Below, one piece after another: positions 1-8,793 of a DNA stretch of 64,000 nt. Under the pieces are notes generated by a model. The model saw only the letters and a list, made by a program, of their open reading frames with translations. It was not told the origin of the DNA and did not search any database. The position numbers and the translations under genes were made by a program. Positions within the stretch are counted from its first letter, which is position 1. Each line of letters opens with the position of its first letter. The stretch is from an uncultured Clostridia bacterium (GTDB lineage Bacteria; Bacillota; Clostridia; TANB77; CAG-508), in assembly GCA_948678575.1 (NCBI GenBank), contig CAPPGO010000005.1, positions 1 through 64,000 of the forward strand, written 5' to 3'.

Positions 1-8
1 TCCTTGCT

Positions 9-300
9 AAAATTTAATTACTTTCCAACCTATCTATATTTAAGAGAAAGGAAAAAGAAAATGTGTAAACAAAAGAAAAACAGAAGGAAAACAAAAAATG
101 AGCTTATTAAACAAGCAAAACGGAATAACATTAATAGCATTAGTAATAACAATAATTATAATGCTAATATTGGCAGGTGTTTCAATAAATGCTATTGTGG
201 GTGATGATGGCATAATAAGCAGAACGCAATATTCAACATTTTTAAGCGAAATGACAGCAGTAGAAGAAGCAGTTCAAATGTGGAAAGCTGGCGAATCAAT
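9..300 (+). repeat. Shared 5' module of the two prepilin-RCC1 genes (copy 1)
   Basis: This stretch holds the ribosome-site region and the first ~65 codons of the first prepilin gene. It is closely similar to about 32274-32560 ahead of and inside the second copy. Shared landmarks include TTTCCAACC, AGAGAAAGGAAAAAGAAAATG and an A6 tract (93-98). Identity falls off in the central RCC1-like region. This looks like a gene duplication with a conserved N-terminal module. Confidence 0.75.
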
Positions 301-3031
301 TGAAAAACAAGGAGAAGAAACAAAAGAAATACCAGCAAAAGGACTATGTAAAGCAAATGAGTTAAATAATTCAGAAAGATTAGCAGGAGAAATTGGTTAT
401 TATAGAATATGGAGTATGACAGAAACAGTTCCACAAATAAGTGTACTAAGTTCAGCTAATGATTTTAATAGTGAATTTGAAGGAGAACTTATATGTTTTC
501 CAGCAGGAGTGCAAGATTTATTTTATTTGAATAATGAAGCAATAGGAATAAAAGAAAATAATAAATATTTAATAGATGCATCGACTGGAATGATATATTC
601 AATGAAAGGTGTAAACTTAAAAGGAGTAAATTGTTATAGTGCAAATATGGCAACGGCAGTAATGAGTGGAAACTTGAATACACCAGCATTTGCAGAAGCA
701 GAAGTAAGTGGAACAGGTTCGGGAGATAAATTAGCAGGTAATAAAGAACATGAATATGGTTTTCAAATTTTAGCAAGTCATAGAACAAGTAATATTTTTA
801 AACTATATAATAATGGAGATTTGTATGGAAAAGGTCAAAAAGGAATACAACTAAATACAAGTTCTGATGAGATGGAAAAAATTAATCCGTATGTTTGGAA
901 GGAATGGGCTGTGCCAACAGAAATTGGTAGTTACAAGAAAATTATACCTAATTATAATGGAGTGTATGTTATAGATGCAAATGATGATTTGTGGAGTTTT
1001 GGTGTAAATTATGGTTTAACTGATGAGCAAAGAGTTACATATACAGGTAGAGAATATGTAAAAATAGATTTAGGTGGAAAGAAAGTAAGAAAATGTATTC
1101 CATGTCAATCAGCAGTTTATTTAGTAACTACTGATAATAAATTGTTAGCAAGTGGAAATAATCAATATGGTCAATTAGGTACAGGAGATACAGAAACAAA
1201 AAATACTTTTGTTGACATAAATGGAATAGAAAATCCTAGTACGATTGTATCGGCTTTTTCCTTAGAGGGAAATGGAGAAACAGGAATTAGTGTAATAAAA
1301 ACCATTGATAGCTTAGGAAATAATCATTACTATTTTGCTGGAATATCTACAAATAATTCTTTTGGTTGGGGATTTACAAATGGAAATACTAAAACATTTA
1401 TAGAAATATACAATGGAATTAATGGAGATAATATTGCTAATAATATTAAAGGAATATATAGTGGTTGGTGTAGAAAAGTACTGGTTTGGTTTAATGATGG
1501 AAGTTTGTATTTTACAGGACATGAGTCATATTTTAATTTGCCAGGTTATCCAAAAATAAATCCAGGCAAAGTAACAAAATTAAGATTTGATGGCTATCAA
1601 TCAATGGTGGTTGAATGTGAGAATGGTGGAACAAAAGAATATTATGGTGCTATACAATCTGATAATGTTAGATCATTAGGAGAGAATTTTAAAAGTACAG
1701 AATGGACAAAAATTAATATTCCAGAAGGTGTAACAATTAAAGAATTTTATGCTTGTGGTGATATAACATATTTTTTAACTACAACTGGGGATGTATATGC
1801 ATTGGGTTGTAAGAATTTAATGGGAGTTAATGAAAGAGTAGGATATACAAATGGATTAACAAAAATAGATACAATATCAAGTGTTACAGCACTTTTTGGA
1901 GATGAATTTGAATGTGAAGCAATGTATAAATCAACAATGTTTTTAAATAAAAATGGAAAATATTACATTACTGGAAATAGTAATTTAATGTATAGAAATA
2001 ATATTTTACAACAAAATTGGAGTCACATTGCAAGTAATGTACTGTATTTTAGTCCAGATAATAGTGCATATGTTACAAAAGATAATAATTTATATATTGC
2101 AGGTGAAGATAGTAGAACACTAGGTTTGGGAGAAAAATCGGAAACACTACAAGAAATAAATAATTATGTGTTAAATGAAGATCCAAATATAAAAGGAAAG
2201 GTGAAGGAAGTATATACTTTATCAGATAGTACATATGTATTATTAACAGATAATACACTTTGGGGAACAGGATTAAGAATATCAAATATCGGAACTGAAT
2301 TACATCCTGGTTGGAGCACTAATGATAATAAATCAAGTTTTGTAAAATTGTTAGATGATGTAAAATATTTTAATGTAGCAATTTCATATAATGCTAGAGC
2401 AGCAATTACTAATAGCGGAAAATTATATGTTTGGGGAATGAATTATGGCTTTGCAGATAAAAATACTTTTACATCTGCAACACCAAAAGAATGTAGTTTT
2501 CCAAGTGCAGTTGGAAATGTAAATAATATTAAACAATGGCAAGTAGTAGATACATTTAGAAGTCATATTGTTGGTAATGATGGAAAATTATATATGAGTG
2601 GTAAGTGGTATCATATGACAGATGGAGGATTTATTGGTAAAACAACTGATTTTCAAGAATTCAATGTAGGCTTTGATCAATTAAATAGTGGTGAGAATAT
2701 TATAAGTGTAGCGGCTTCGGGAATTAGTGATGCAATAATGCTTACAAATCAAGGAAGAATTTTTGGATTTGGTTCAGCGGCCAAATTAGGAATAAAGCAA
2801 ACTTCTGGAAAAGTTTCTAATCAACTAGTAAGTGGTAATTTAGTAGATATTGTACAAATTATTGCTGGAAATGGATTTTATATTGCTGTTGATAAAAATG
2901 GTAAAGTATTTGGAACAGGAAGTAATAATTATGGTTGTCTAGGCAGATGGAAATATGGTAATAGACAACAGGCAAATAGTAGATATAGGACAGCCTTTGA
3001 ATGGGTAGAATGTCCAGAACTTGAAATATAA
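98..3031 (+). CDS. Prepilin-like surface protein with RCC1-type repeats
   Basis: A 977-residue protein. Residues ~8-32 form a type IV prepilin-like N-terminus (Gly-Ile-Thr-Leu-Ile-Ala-Leu followed by a hydrophobic helix), with Ala where classical pilins carry Glu5. A conserved block follows to about residue 210. The rest contains recurring GxGxNxxGxLG-like motifs such as SGNNQYGQLGTG and GTGSNNYGCLG, typical of RCC1 beta-propeller repeats. I infer a membrane-anchored or pilus-like exported protein with a propeller. The start at 98 has AGAAGG 10 bases upstream. A stronger-looking ATG at 61 (after AGAAAGG) opens a different frame. A broken paralogue lies at 32362-35437 with a matching C-terminus (TAFEWVECPELEI). 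No assembly genes are nearby. Confidence 0.8.
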   Translation: MSLLNKQNGITLIALVITIIIMLILAGVSINAIVGDDGIISRTQYSTFLSEMTAVEEAVQMWKAGESIEKQGEETKEIPAKGLCKANELNNSERLAGEIGYYRIWSMTETVPQISVLSSANDFNSEFEGELICFPAGVQDLFYLNNEAIGIKENNKYLIDASTGMIYSMKGVNLKGVNCYSANMATAVMSGNLNTPAFAEAEVSGTGSGDKLAGNKEHEYGFQILASHRTSNIFKLYNNGDLYGKGQKGIQLNTSSDEMEKINPYVWKEWAVPTEIGSYKKIIPNYNGVYVIDANDDLWSFGVNYGLTDEQRVTYTGREYVKIDLGGKKVRKCIPCQSAVYLVTTDNKLLASGNNQYGQLGTGDTETKNTFVDINGIENPSTIVSAFSLEGNGETGISVIKTIDSLGNNHYYFAGISTNNSFGWGFTNGNTKTFIEIYNGINGDNIANNIKGIYSGWCRKVLVWFNDGSLYFTGHESYFNLPGYPKINPGKVTKLRFDGYQSMVVECENGGTKEYYGAIQSDNVRSLGENFKSTEWTKINIPEGVTIKEFYACGDITYFLTTTGDVYALGCKNLMGVNERVGYTNGLTKIDTISSVTALFGDEFECEAMYKSTMFLNKNGKYYITGNSNLMYRNNILQQNWSHIASNVLYFSPDNSAYVTKDNNLYIAGEDSRTLGLGEKSETLQEINNYVLNEDPNIKGKVKEVYTLSDSTYVLLTDNTLWGTGLRISNIGTELHPGWSTNDNKSSFVKLLDDVKYFNVAISYNARAAITNSGKLYVWGMNYGFADKNTFTSATPKECSFPSAVGNVNNIKQWQVVDTFRSHIVGNDGKLYMSGKWYHMTDGGFIGKTTDFQEFNVGFDQLNSGENIISVAASGISDAIMLTNQGRIFGFGSAAKLGIKQTSGKVSNQLVSGNLVDIVQIIAGNGFYIAVDKNGKVFGTGSNNYGCLGRWKYGNRQQANSRYRTAFEWVECPELEI

Positions 3032-3040
3032 TAAAAATGT

Positions 3041-3076
3041 AAAAAAATATCTTAGTTAAACTAAGATATTTTTTTG
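3041..3076 (+). terminator. Rho-independent terminator after prepilin-RCC1 copy 1
   Basis: A long near-perfect inverted repeat centred on TTAGTTAAACTAA, with A-rich left and T-rich right arms, starts ten bases after the stop codon. It could work in both directions. Confidence 0.8.
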
Positions 3077-3083
3077 AAATTTA

Positions 3084-3112
3084 TTGACTTATTAAATAAA
3101 TCATGATAATAT
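3084..3112 (+). promoter_or_regulatory. Sigma-A promoter candidate for the Rpn-like fragment
   Basis: TTGACT (3084-3089), 17-base spacer, TAATAT (3107-3112), about 100 bases upstream of the start chosen for the next gene. Confidence 0.5.
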
Positions 3113-3215
3113 CAAACAAATTTTGAATTCTAATTTCAAATTTTCAAAAAATCATTTGCAAATCAGCAAAAATTTCAAATCAAAAAACATTAAAAAATTA
3201 TATGAGGAAAAAGAT

Positions 3216-3494
3216 ATGGAAGAAGAAAACATGAAGAATGCTATAAGAATATTAGAAGACATTAATTCCAATAAATATGAGCGTGATTGGGCAGAGAGAA
3301 GATTAGACTGGTGTAGGCGTAGAATAGATGAAAAAGAATGGGCTAAAAAGGAAGGACATGAAGAAGGTAGAATAGAAGGTAATAAAGAAGCTAAAAAAGA
3401 AGTTGCCAAAAAGATGCTTTCTAAAAATATAAGTATTGAAGAAATTATGGAATTTACAAATTTAACAAAAGAAGAAATAGAAAAATTAAAATAA
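3216..3494 (+). CDS. C-terminal fragment of an Rpn/PD-(D/E)XK transposase-like protein
   Basis: A 92-residue charged protein starting at ATG 3216, which has GAGG eight bases upstream; a TTG-started version from 3123 is also open but has no clear ribosome site. The last ~50 residues (EGxxEGRIEGNKEAKKE, then a short helix pair ending in LTKEEIEKLK) match the C-terminal tail of Rpn-type recombination-promoting nucleases. The PD-(D/E)XK catalytic core normally ~200 residues upstream is absent. It is therefore a truncated remnant or a stand-alone tail protein. It has its own promoter candidate and terminator, so expression is possible; a function is not claimed. Confidence 0.6.
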   Translation: MEEENMKNAIRILEDINSNKYERDWAERRLDWCRRRIDEKEWAKKEGHEEGRIEGNKEAKKEVAKKMLSKNISIEEIMEFTNLTKEEIEKLK

Positions 3495-3520
3495 ATATTT
3501 GAAATTAGAATGAAAAATTA

Positions 3521-3551
3521 AAATAGCTGTAACTTTAAGTTACAGCTATTT
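3521..3551. terminator. Bidirectional terminator between convergent genes
   Basis: A perfect 15-bp stem (AAATAGCTGTAACTT and its complement) around one central base lies between the convergent Rpn-like fragment and the C39-like peptidase gene, with A/T tracts on both sides. Confidence 0.85.
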
Positions 3552-3555
3552 TTGT

Positions 3556-4272
3556 CTAATATTTTTCGATATACAAAGCCTTGGCTATGTACGGGGTAAC
3601 ATAATCAAAATCATACCAACCAGAACTGTTTATAGAATTTTCTAGTCCATTAGGATTTGAAACATAAACCTTACCATTTCCATCAGTTGCTAGAAGTACC
3701 ATATAATGAGATTTACTAGTCCAACGATTATTGCCATTTTCTGACCAAAGACATATTAGTACAGGTCTATTAGTTAAAAGATGTTCTTCAAGTTTGTTTT
3801 TTGAAAAATAAACATTAGCATAAAGAAATCCACTATTTTCAATATTAAATGTATTAGAGAGCTCTTTTGGAAGATTTTCATAATTTAAAACGGGGAAATA
3901 TTTTGTTCGTAAATTTTCTGGTGTGTAATTTTTATCATATCCACTTAAAATGATGGATAGAGAAGTAATACCACATCCATTTTCTTCCATAGTTCCACCC
4001 CAATATTCATTATTAGCCCATGAACTTGTCCAATTTTGTTTGTATTCAATATAAGTTTTTTTATGAGTGTTTTCGGTGGTAAAAGTAGTAAAATAACCAT
4101 CTTTATTTTTTACAGTTTCTTGACCAGTTCCAGAATAATTGGAATTTTGGTTTTGAGCAACTGTTGTGTAGTAAAAAGAAAATTTATTAAATATATTAAA
4201 AACACCATAAATAATTAAGAATAAAACAATTAATTTTAAAATTGGTCTTGATTTTTTCTTATGTTTTTTCAT
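3556..4272 (-). CDS. Membrane-anchored C39-like cysteine peptidase
   Basis: A 238-residue protein with a basic N-terminus, one membrane helix (residues ~11-28) and an extracellular papain-like domain of the Peptidase_C39_2 type. The expected catalytic features are visible: Gln79 ahead of NW, Cys100 in ENGCGITSLS, His189 in SKSHYMVLLA and Asn206 in VSNPNG. Such proteins act outside the cell on peptides or cell-wall-linked substrates; the substrate is unknown. The start has AGGAGG seven bases upstream. Its gene lies convergent to the Rpn-like fragment and close to the prepilin gene, but no functional link can be shown. Confidence 0.8.
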   Translation of the reverse strand: MKKHKKKSRPILKLIVLFLIIYGVFNIFNKFSFYYTTVAQNQNSNYSGTGQETVKNKDGYFTTFTTENTHKKTYIEYKQNWTSSWANNEYWGGTMEENGCGITSLSIILSGYDKNYTPENLRTKYFPVLNYENLPKELSNTFNIENSGFLYANVYFSKNKLEEHLLTNRPVLICLWSENGNNRWTSKSHYMVLLATDGNGKVYVSNPNGLENSINSSGWYDFDYVTPYIAKALYIEKY

Positions 4273-4324
4273 AAAACCTCCTATACAAATATTTTATAGG
4301 AAAGTTATTAAGGAAAAATTGAGA

Positions 4325-4357
4325 AAAGCTTAAAATTTTATTAATATTTTAAGCTTT
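4325..4357 (-). terminator. Hairpin downstream of uvrB
   Basis: A 12-bp stem AAAGCTTAAAAT/ATTTTAAGCTTT lies between the uvrB stop and the start of the next minus-strand gene. The T-tract on the minus strand is interrupted, so termination strength is uncertain. Confidence 0.55.
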
Positions 4358-4408
4358 ATATAACAATATTAAATTACTTTAATTTTGAAAAATGTGACAC
4401 AAATATTA

Positions 4409-6364
4409 TTATAACATTTTTTCTAATTCTTTAATTTTATCACGAAGTTCAGCAGCTTTTTCAAATTCCATAGCTTGTGCATGTTTTAGCATTTCATCAG
4501 TAAGTTTCGAAATAATTTCTTCGGCAGTTTGATCTTTACTAATAGAATATTCATCTTCAATATCTTCAACAATTGTAGCTTTAATAACATCTCTAACAGA
4601 TTTTCGAATTGTTTGAGGAGTAATACCATTCTTTTTATTATATTCTTCTTGAATAGAGCGTCTTCTATTAGTTTCAGAAATAGCTTTTTCCATAGATTCT
4701 GTTAGTTCATCAGCATACATTATAACTCTACCATCAGTATTTCTTGCAGCACGACCTATTGTTTGAATAAGAGAGCGCTCTGAACGAAGGAATCCTTCTT
4801 TATCTGCATCTAGTATAGCTACAAGAGATACTTCTGGAATATCTAATCCTTCACGAAGCAAATTAATTCCAACTAAAACATCAAAAGCTCCAATTCTTAA
4901 ATCTCTAATAATTTCTAATCTTTCAAGTGCTTTTATATCAGAATGCATATAGCGAACTTTAATTCCAGCTTCACGCAAATAAGCAGTTAAATCTTCTGCC
5001 ATTTTCTTTGTAAGCGTAGTTACTAGAATACGATCACCTTTTTCAGATAAAGCTCTAATTTGTTCCATTAAATCATCTATTTGATTTTCAGTAGGCTTAA
5101 CTTCTATTTTTGGATCTAAAAGTCCAGTTGGTCGTATAATTTGTTCTACAACATTATCTTTTGAATGTTCTTTTTCATAATCAGCAGGTGTTGCACTAAC
5201 AAAAATACATTGATTGATTCTTTCTTCGAATTCATTAAATTTTAAAGGTCTGTTATCATAAGCAGAAGGAAGTCTGAAACCATAATTTACAAGTGAATCT
5301 TTTCTAGCTCTATCTCCATTATACATAGCTCTAACTTGTGGAATTGTGGCATGAGATTCATCTATTAAAAGTAAAAAGTCATCTGGAAAATAATCAAAAA
5401 GGGTATAAGGAGCACTTCCAGGAGCTCTACCACTAATATGTCTTGAATAGTTCTCAATACCTTGACAAAATCCAGTTTCTTTAAGCATTTCAATATCAAA
5501 ATTTGTACGTTCTTCAATTCTTTGAGCTTCAATTAATTTTTTGTTTTCAGTAAAATATTTTACTTGATTTTCCATTTCAGATTCAATGGTAACAAGGGCA
5601 TTAGCTAATTTTTCTTTGCTTGTTACATAGTGAGAATTAGGGTATATCATAACATGTTCGCGCTTTCCGATAACTTTTCCAGTTAATGGATTTATTTCCG
5701 ATAATTTTTCAATTTCTTCGCCCCAAAATTCTACTCTGATAGCACTTTCTTCCTGATTAGATGGATAAATTTCTAAAATATCTCCCTTAGCTCTAAAAGT
5801 ACCTCTTTTAAAATCCATTTCATTTCTAGTATATTGCATGTTTATAAGTTTTTTCATTATTTCGTTTCTGCCTTTGGACATTCCAGGTCTTAATGAAACT
5901 ATCATATGTTCATAATCAATAGGATCACCTAAACCATATATACATGAAACAGATGCTACAACAATTGTATCTCTGCTTTCAAACAGTGAAGCAGTAGCAG
6001 AGTGTCTAAGTTTATCTATTTCATCATTTATGGAAGCATCTTTTTCTATATATGTGTCAGAAGAAGCGATATAAGCTTCTGGTTGATAATAATCGTAATA
6101 AGATACAAAATATTCGACTCTGTTTTCAGGAAAAAATTCTTTAAATTCAGAATAAAGTTGTCCTGCAAGAGTTTTATTATGTGCTAAAACTAATGTTGGT
6201 CTTTGAACTTTTTCAATAATGTTTGCCATTGTAAAAGTTTTTCCAGAACCTGTTACACCTAAAAGTGTTTGAAACTTTTTGCCTTCTTGTAATCCTTTTG
6301 ATAAATATTCAATTGCATTTGGTTGATCACCAGTTGGTTTATATTCAGATACTAATTTAAACAT
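4409..6364 (-). CDS. uvrB: Excinuclease ABC subunit B
   Basis: A 651-residue DNA damage recognition helicase of nucleotide excision repair. It has Walker A GVTGSGKT at about residues 36-43, the beta-hairpin region rich in Tyr (VSYYDYYQPEAY), an IDESHAT box, helicase motifs V/VI ending QTIGRAARN, and a C-terminal UVR domain (AMEFEKAAELRDKIKELE) that contacts UvrC. The start is at MFKLVSEYKP, where GGAGG sits five bases upstream; a longer frame to 6412 adds 16 residues without a ribosome site. UvrA and UvrC are encoded elsewhere in the same window on the plus strand. Confidence 0.97.
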   Translation of the reverse strand: MFKLVSEYKPTGDQPNAIEYLSKGLQEGKKFQTLLGVTGSGKTFTMANIIEKVQRPTLVLAHNKTLAGQLYSEFKEFFPENRVEYFVSYYDYYQPEAYIASSDTYIEKDASINDEIDKLRHSATASLFESRDTIVVASVSCIYGLGDPIDYEHMIVSLRPGMSKGRNEIMKKLINMQYTRNEMDFKRGTFRAKGDILEIYPSNQEESAIRVEFWGEEIEKLSEINPLTGKVIGKREHVMIYPNSHYVTSKEKLANALVTIESEMENQVKYFTENKKLIEAQRIEERTNFDIEMLKETGFCQGIENYSRHISGRAPGSAPYTLFDYFPDDFLLLIDESHATIPQVRAMYNGDRARKDSLVNYGFRLPSAYDNRPLKFNEFEERINQCIFVSATPADYEKEHSKDNVVEQIIRPTGLLDPKIEVKPTENQIDDLMEQIRALSEKGDRILVTTLTKKMAEDLTAYLREAGIKVRYMHSDIKALERLEIIRDLRIGAFDVLVGINLLREGLDIPEVSLVAILDADKEGFLRSERSLIQTIGRAARNTDGRVIMYADELTESMEKAISETNRRRSIQEEYNKKNGITPQTIRKSVRDVIKATIVEDIEDEYSISKDQTAEEIISKLTDEMLKHAQAMEFEKAAELRDKIKELEKML

Positions 6365-6468
6365 TGTTCCTCCAATTAATAATGTTAAATTTGTTGACAT
6401 ATATTTTATCATATATAGATATAAAAAACAATGAATAAGGTAGATATATAATCTAAAAAATAAATCAC

Positions 6469-6497
6469 TTTACATAATTCCTAAATTATGGTATAAT
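6469..6497 (+). promoter_or_regulatory. Sigma-A promoter of the 6522-8679 operon
   Basis: TTTACA (6469-6474), 17-base spacer, TATAAT (6492-6497), followed 24 bases later by the first gene of the accessory kinase island. Confidence 0.75.
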
Positions 6498-6521
6498 TAA
6501 GTGTATTGAAAAGGAGAGAAC

Positions 6522-7697
6522 ATGTATCAAATTAAACGAAATGTTGATATAAATTCTATGAAATGCTTAGGAATAATAACTGCAAATGAAAGAAATTTAT
6601 ATAGAGATGTTCAAAGTTATATTTTTAGAAAAGGAATTACCCCAACAGAATTTTTTTATAAAAAATTAGAGGGTATTTCTTATGGTGCTGATAATAATCC
6701 TGTTTTAAGTATGATAAATGGTGAAAATCTTATTGTAGCAAAAAAAGATGAAGATGCAATATTTATATATTCAGAAGACAAAATTTTATCTCCAACACAA
6801 CTTACAAATTTATTTGTTCATTTATATGATGCAACTAGAAATGCTGATAGAGAATTAGGTCAAGCAATATATGCAAATTTTGGACTTAATGATTTAAAGA
6901 TTAATTTTATTAATATGAATATGCTTACTGGAATCACGCCAGAAGTTATGGAACAAGCTTGTCCAGATTTAAAAATTATAAATGGTAGTAAGGTATTTTT
7001 TGAAGGTGAACAAAATAAAGTAAAAACACTATATGATGGAAATACTGGAAAACTTGAATATACACATACATCACAAAATGGTATAAATTTAATGAGTTTT
7101 ATAGACACAATAATAAATTTGAATCCAGATATTAGATTACTTATGTCAAATACATCAGTAACGCCAAGTAGAGAAACCTTAGTAAATATTCTTTTAAGTA
7201 CAATAAGGAAAAATTATAGTGGTTATAGAAATTATTCAGATATGGAAATTGCGAGAGATCTTCATGCTGTATTGGGAGCAGATAAGGAGTTCGATGAAAA
7301 AGATAAATCTGAGTTTTTTGAAGCTTTTAATAGAGAAAAAAAGAGTATGTTATATAGAATTGAAAGTTCTAATAAAACGTATAAAGTTTTTCCAGCATTA
7401 AGATATGTTTTAGAGAAACAACATTCCAAAGAAAATGAAGGCGAAGAAGATCTAGATACAAAATATATGCTAAGATGGTATGAAGGAGATCCAGATAATG
7501 GTGCAAGAGCTATTAATTTTGCATTAGGAGTAATGTCAGAAGCTATAAGTTCAGAAAGAGAGCCTAATATGAATGCATGCAGAAATATGCAAGAAGTTAA
7601 AATATATATGAAAGATATAAAAGAAAGAACTACAAAATTAAATGAAGAATTGAAGAAAAGACAAGCAGAAAAAGGAGAAAGAAAACATGACAAATAA
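6522..7697 (+). CDS. Protein of unknown function at the head of a kinase-like island
   Basis: A 391-residue soluble protein that I do not recognise. It has no signal peptide or membrane segment, a mixed alpha/beta composition and a charged, helical C-terminus (residues ~355-391, Lys/Glu-rich). The ribosome site AAGGAG is well placed before ATG 6522. It overlaps the next gene by 11 bases, so the two are probably translationally coupled and work together. No helix-turn-helix of the HipB kind and no kinase motif is apparent. It may be a partner, regulator or target of the kinase-like protein that follows; that is inference from position only. Confidence 0.75.
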   Translation: MYQIKRNVDINSMKCLGIITANERNLYRDVQSYIFRKGITPTEFFYKKLEGISYGADNNPVLSMINGENLIVAKKDEDAIFIYSEDKILSPTQLTNLFVHLYDATRNADRELGQAIYANFGLNDLKINFINMNMLTGITPEVMEQACPDLKIINGSKVFFEGEQNKVKTLYDGNTGKLEYTHTSQNGINLMSFIDTIINLNPDIRLLMSNTSVTPSRETLVNILLSTIRKNYSGYRNYSDMEIARDLHAVLGADKEFDEKDKSEFFEAFNREKKSMLYRIESSNKTYKVFPALRYVLEKQHSKENEGEEDLDTKYMLRWYEGDPDNGARAINFALGVMSEAISSEREPNMNACRNMQEVKIYMKDIKERTTKLNEELKKRQAEKGERKHDK

Positions 7698-8679
7698 TAA
7701 TGAAAAATTCGACTTCGAACCTTGGGACACAAATGTATATACAGGATTAGAAAAAAGCATTGGACCAGATGGCATGATACATTTTTGTGTATATAATGAA
7801 GAAAAATATAAATATGTCCAGATATATAATAAAAGACATTTTTCAGATGATAGTCATTATGCACCATATTTAGTATATTTAATAGGAAAGAAAATGGGGA
7901 TTGATGTTCCAGAAACAGAACTTAAAGCTTGTTTAATTCCAGATATGGAAACTGGACTTTACAGAGATGCTTTTTATCAATCTTCTTTGGTATATTTAAA
8001 TGGTATAGAAAGAGAACCATTTTTTAATAGACAAATATCTTTTTTTCCGTTTAGTGTTATAAAATCATATTATTATGATTCTATGAATAAAACAGAAAAC
8101 CAAGATAGATATGATACAGTTGATGATTATATTAATGCGAATATGCATTATTTTTCGACTAGACAAAAAACACCTATGACCGAAGAACAGATAGCTGAAA
8201 TAAAACAAAGATTAATTGATAATTTAATGTTCGGACTTAAATTAGGCATAAGGGGAGAAAGTGATGTTATTGAATCTAAATACGATAATCCAAAATTAAA
8301 CAGTTTTTATTTAACTTCTAGCAATATGTTATGTTTGAATTTGAGAACATCAAAAGCAAGTGAATTAGCAAATGAAAAAACATCAGATTTAAAACAATTT
8401 GCTGATAGAGAATTTCCAGTTCAATATAGTTTATCAGGAGATAAGAAGAGCAGTGTTGAAGATGTTGTAAAATATTTATACGATAATTATCCAGTAGAAG
8501 CAGAAAAATCATATAATAAATTAAAACAATTTGGAACATATAGTTTAAAAACTGTTTTAGACGATTTTTCAGAAATGGATGAAGTTCATAAAAAATTAGC
8601 TTTAAAATTATTTTCAATTAGACAAAAAGAGCTTTATGATATCTATAAAGAATATGAAGAAAAGAAAGTTACAAGATAG
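7687..8679 (+). CDS. HipA-fold kinase-like protein lacking catalytic residues
   Basis: A 330-residue protein whose C-terminal ~80 residues (DNYPVEAEKSYNKL... and the helix around HKKLALKLFSIRQKEL) resemble the ends of the two HipA-like kinases downstream. The N-terminal part (IYNKRHFSDDSHYAPYLVYLIGKKMGIDVP) resembles their N-lobe layout. At the place where they carry DRxxxN and YDN/FDN, this protein reads GIRGESD (near residue 189) and has no catalytic Asp or metal-binding Asp-Asn. I therefore call it a probable pseudokinase. It overlaps the preceding unknown gene by 11 bases. Confidence 0.6.
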   Translation: MTNNNEKFDFEPWDTNVYTGLEKSIGPDGMIHFCVYNEEKYKYVQIYNKRHFSDDSHYAPYLVYLIGKKMGIDVPETELKACLIPDMETGLYRDAFYQSSLVYLNGIEREPFFNRQISFFPFSVIKSYYYDSMNKTENQDRYDTVDDYINANMHYFSTRQKTPMTEEQIAEIKQRLIDNLMFGLKLGIRGESDVIESKYDNPKLNSFYLTSSNMLCLNLRTSKASELANEKTSDLKQFADREFPVQYSLSGDKKSSVEDVVKYLYDNYPVEAEKSYNKLKQFGTYSLKTVLDDFSEMDEVHKKLALKLFSIRQKELYDIYKEYEEKKVTR

Positions 8680-8733
8680 TAAAAAATTCTTCGTGAATAC
8701 GCTGTTAATGCTAGTTTGCAAAATTTGGATTGT

Positions 8734-8762
8734 TTGACATAAAATAAAAAAAGTTATATAAT
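8734..8762 (+). promoter_or_regulatory. Strong sigma-A promoter of the kinase operon 8794-11477
   Basis: A consensus TTGACA (8734-8739), 17-base spacer and TATAAT (8757-8762), 31 bases before the first start codon. It divides the island into two transcription units. Confidence 0.9.
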
Positions 8763-8793
8763 AAATTATATTGTTGTAGAGAAAGGTAAAAAT

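Noticed and set aside
7262..7867. Long minus-strand reading frame (201 codons) under the kinase-like island
   Set aside because: It lies antisense to two supported genes, has no ribosome site and an implausible composition.
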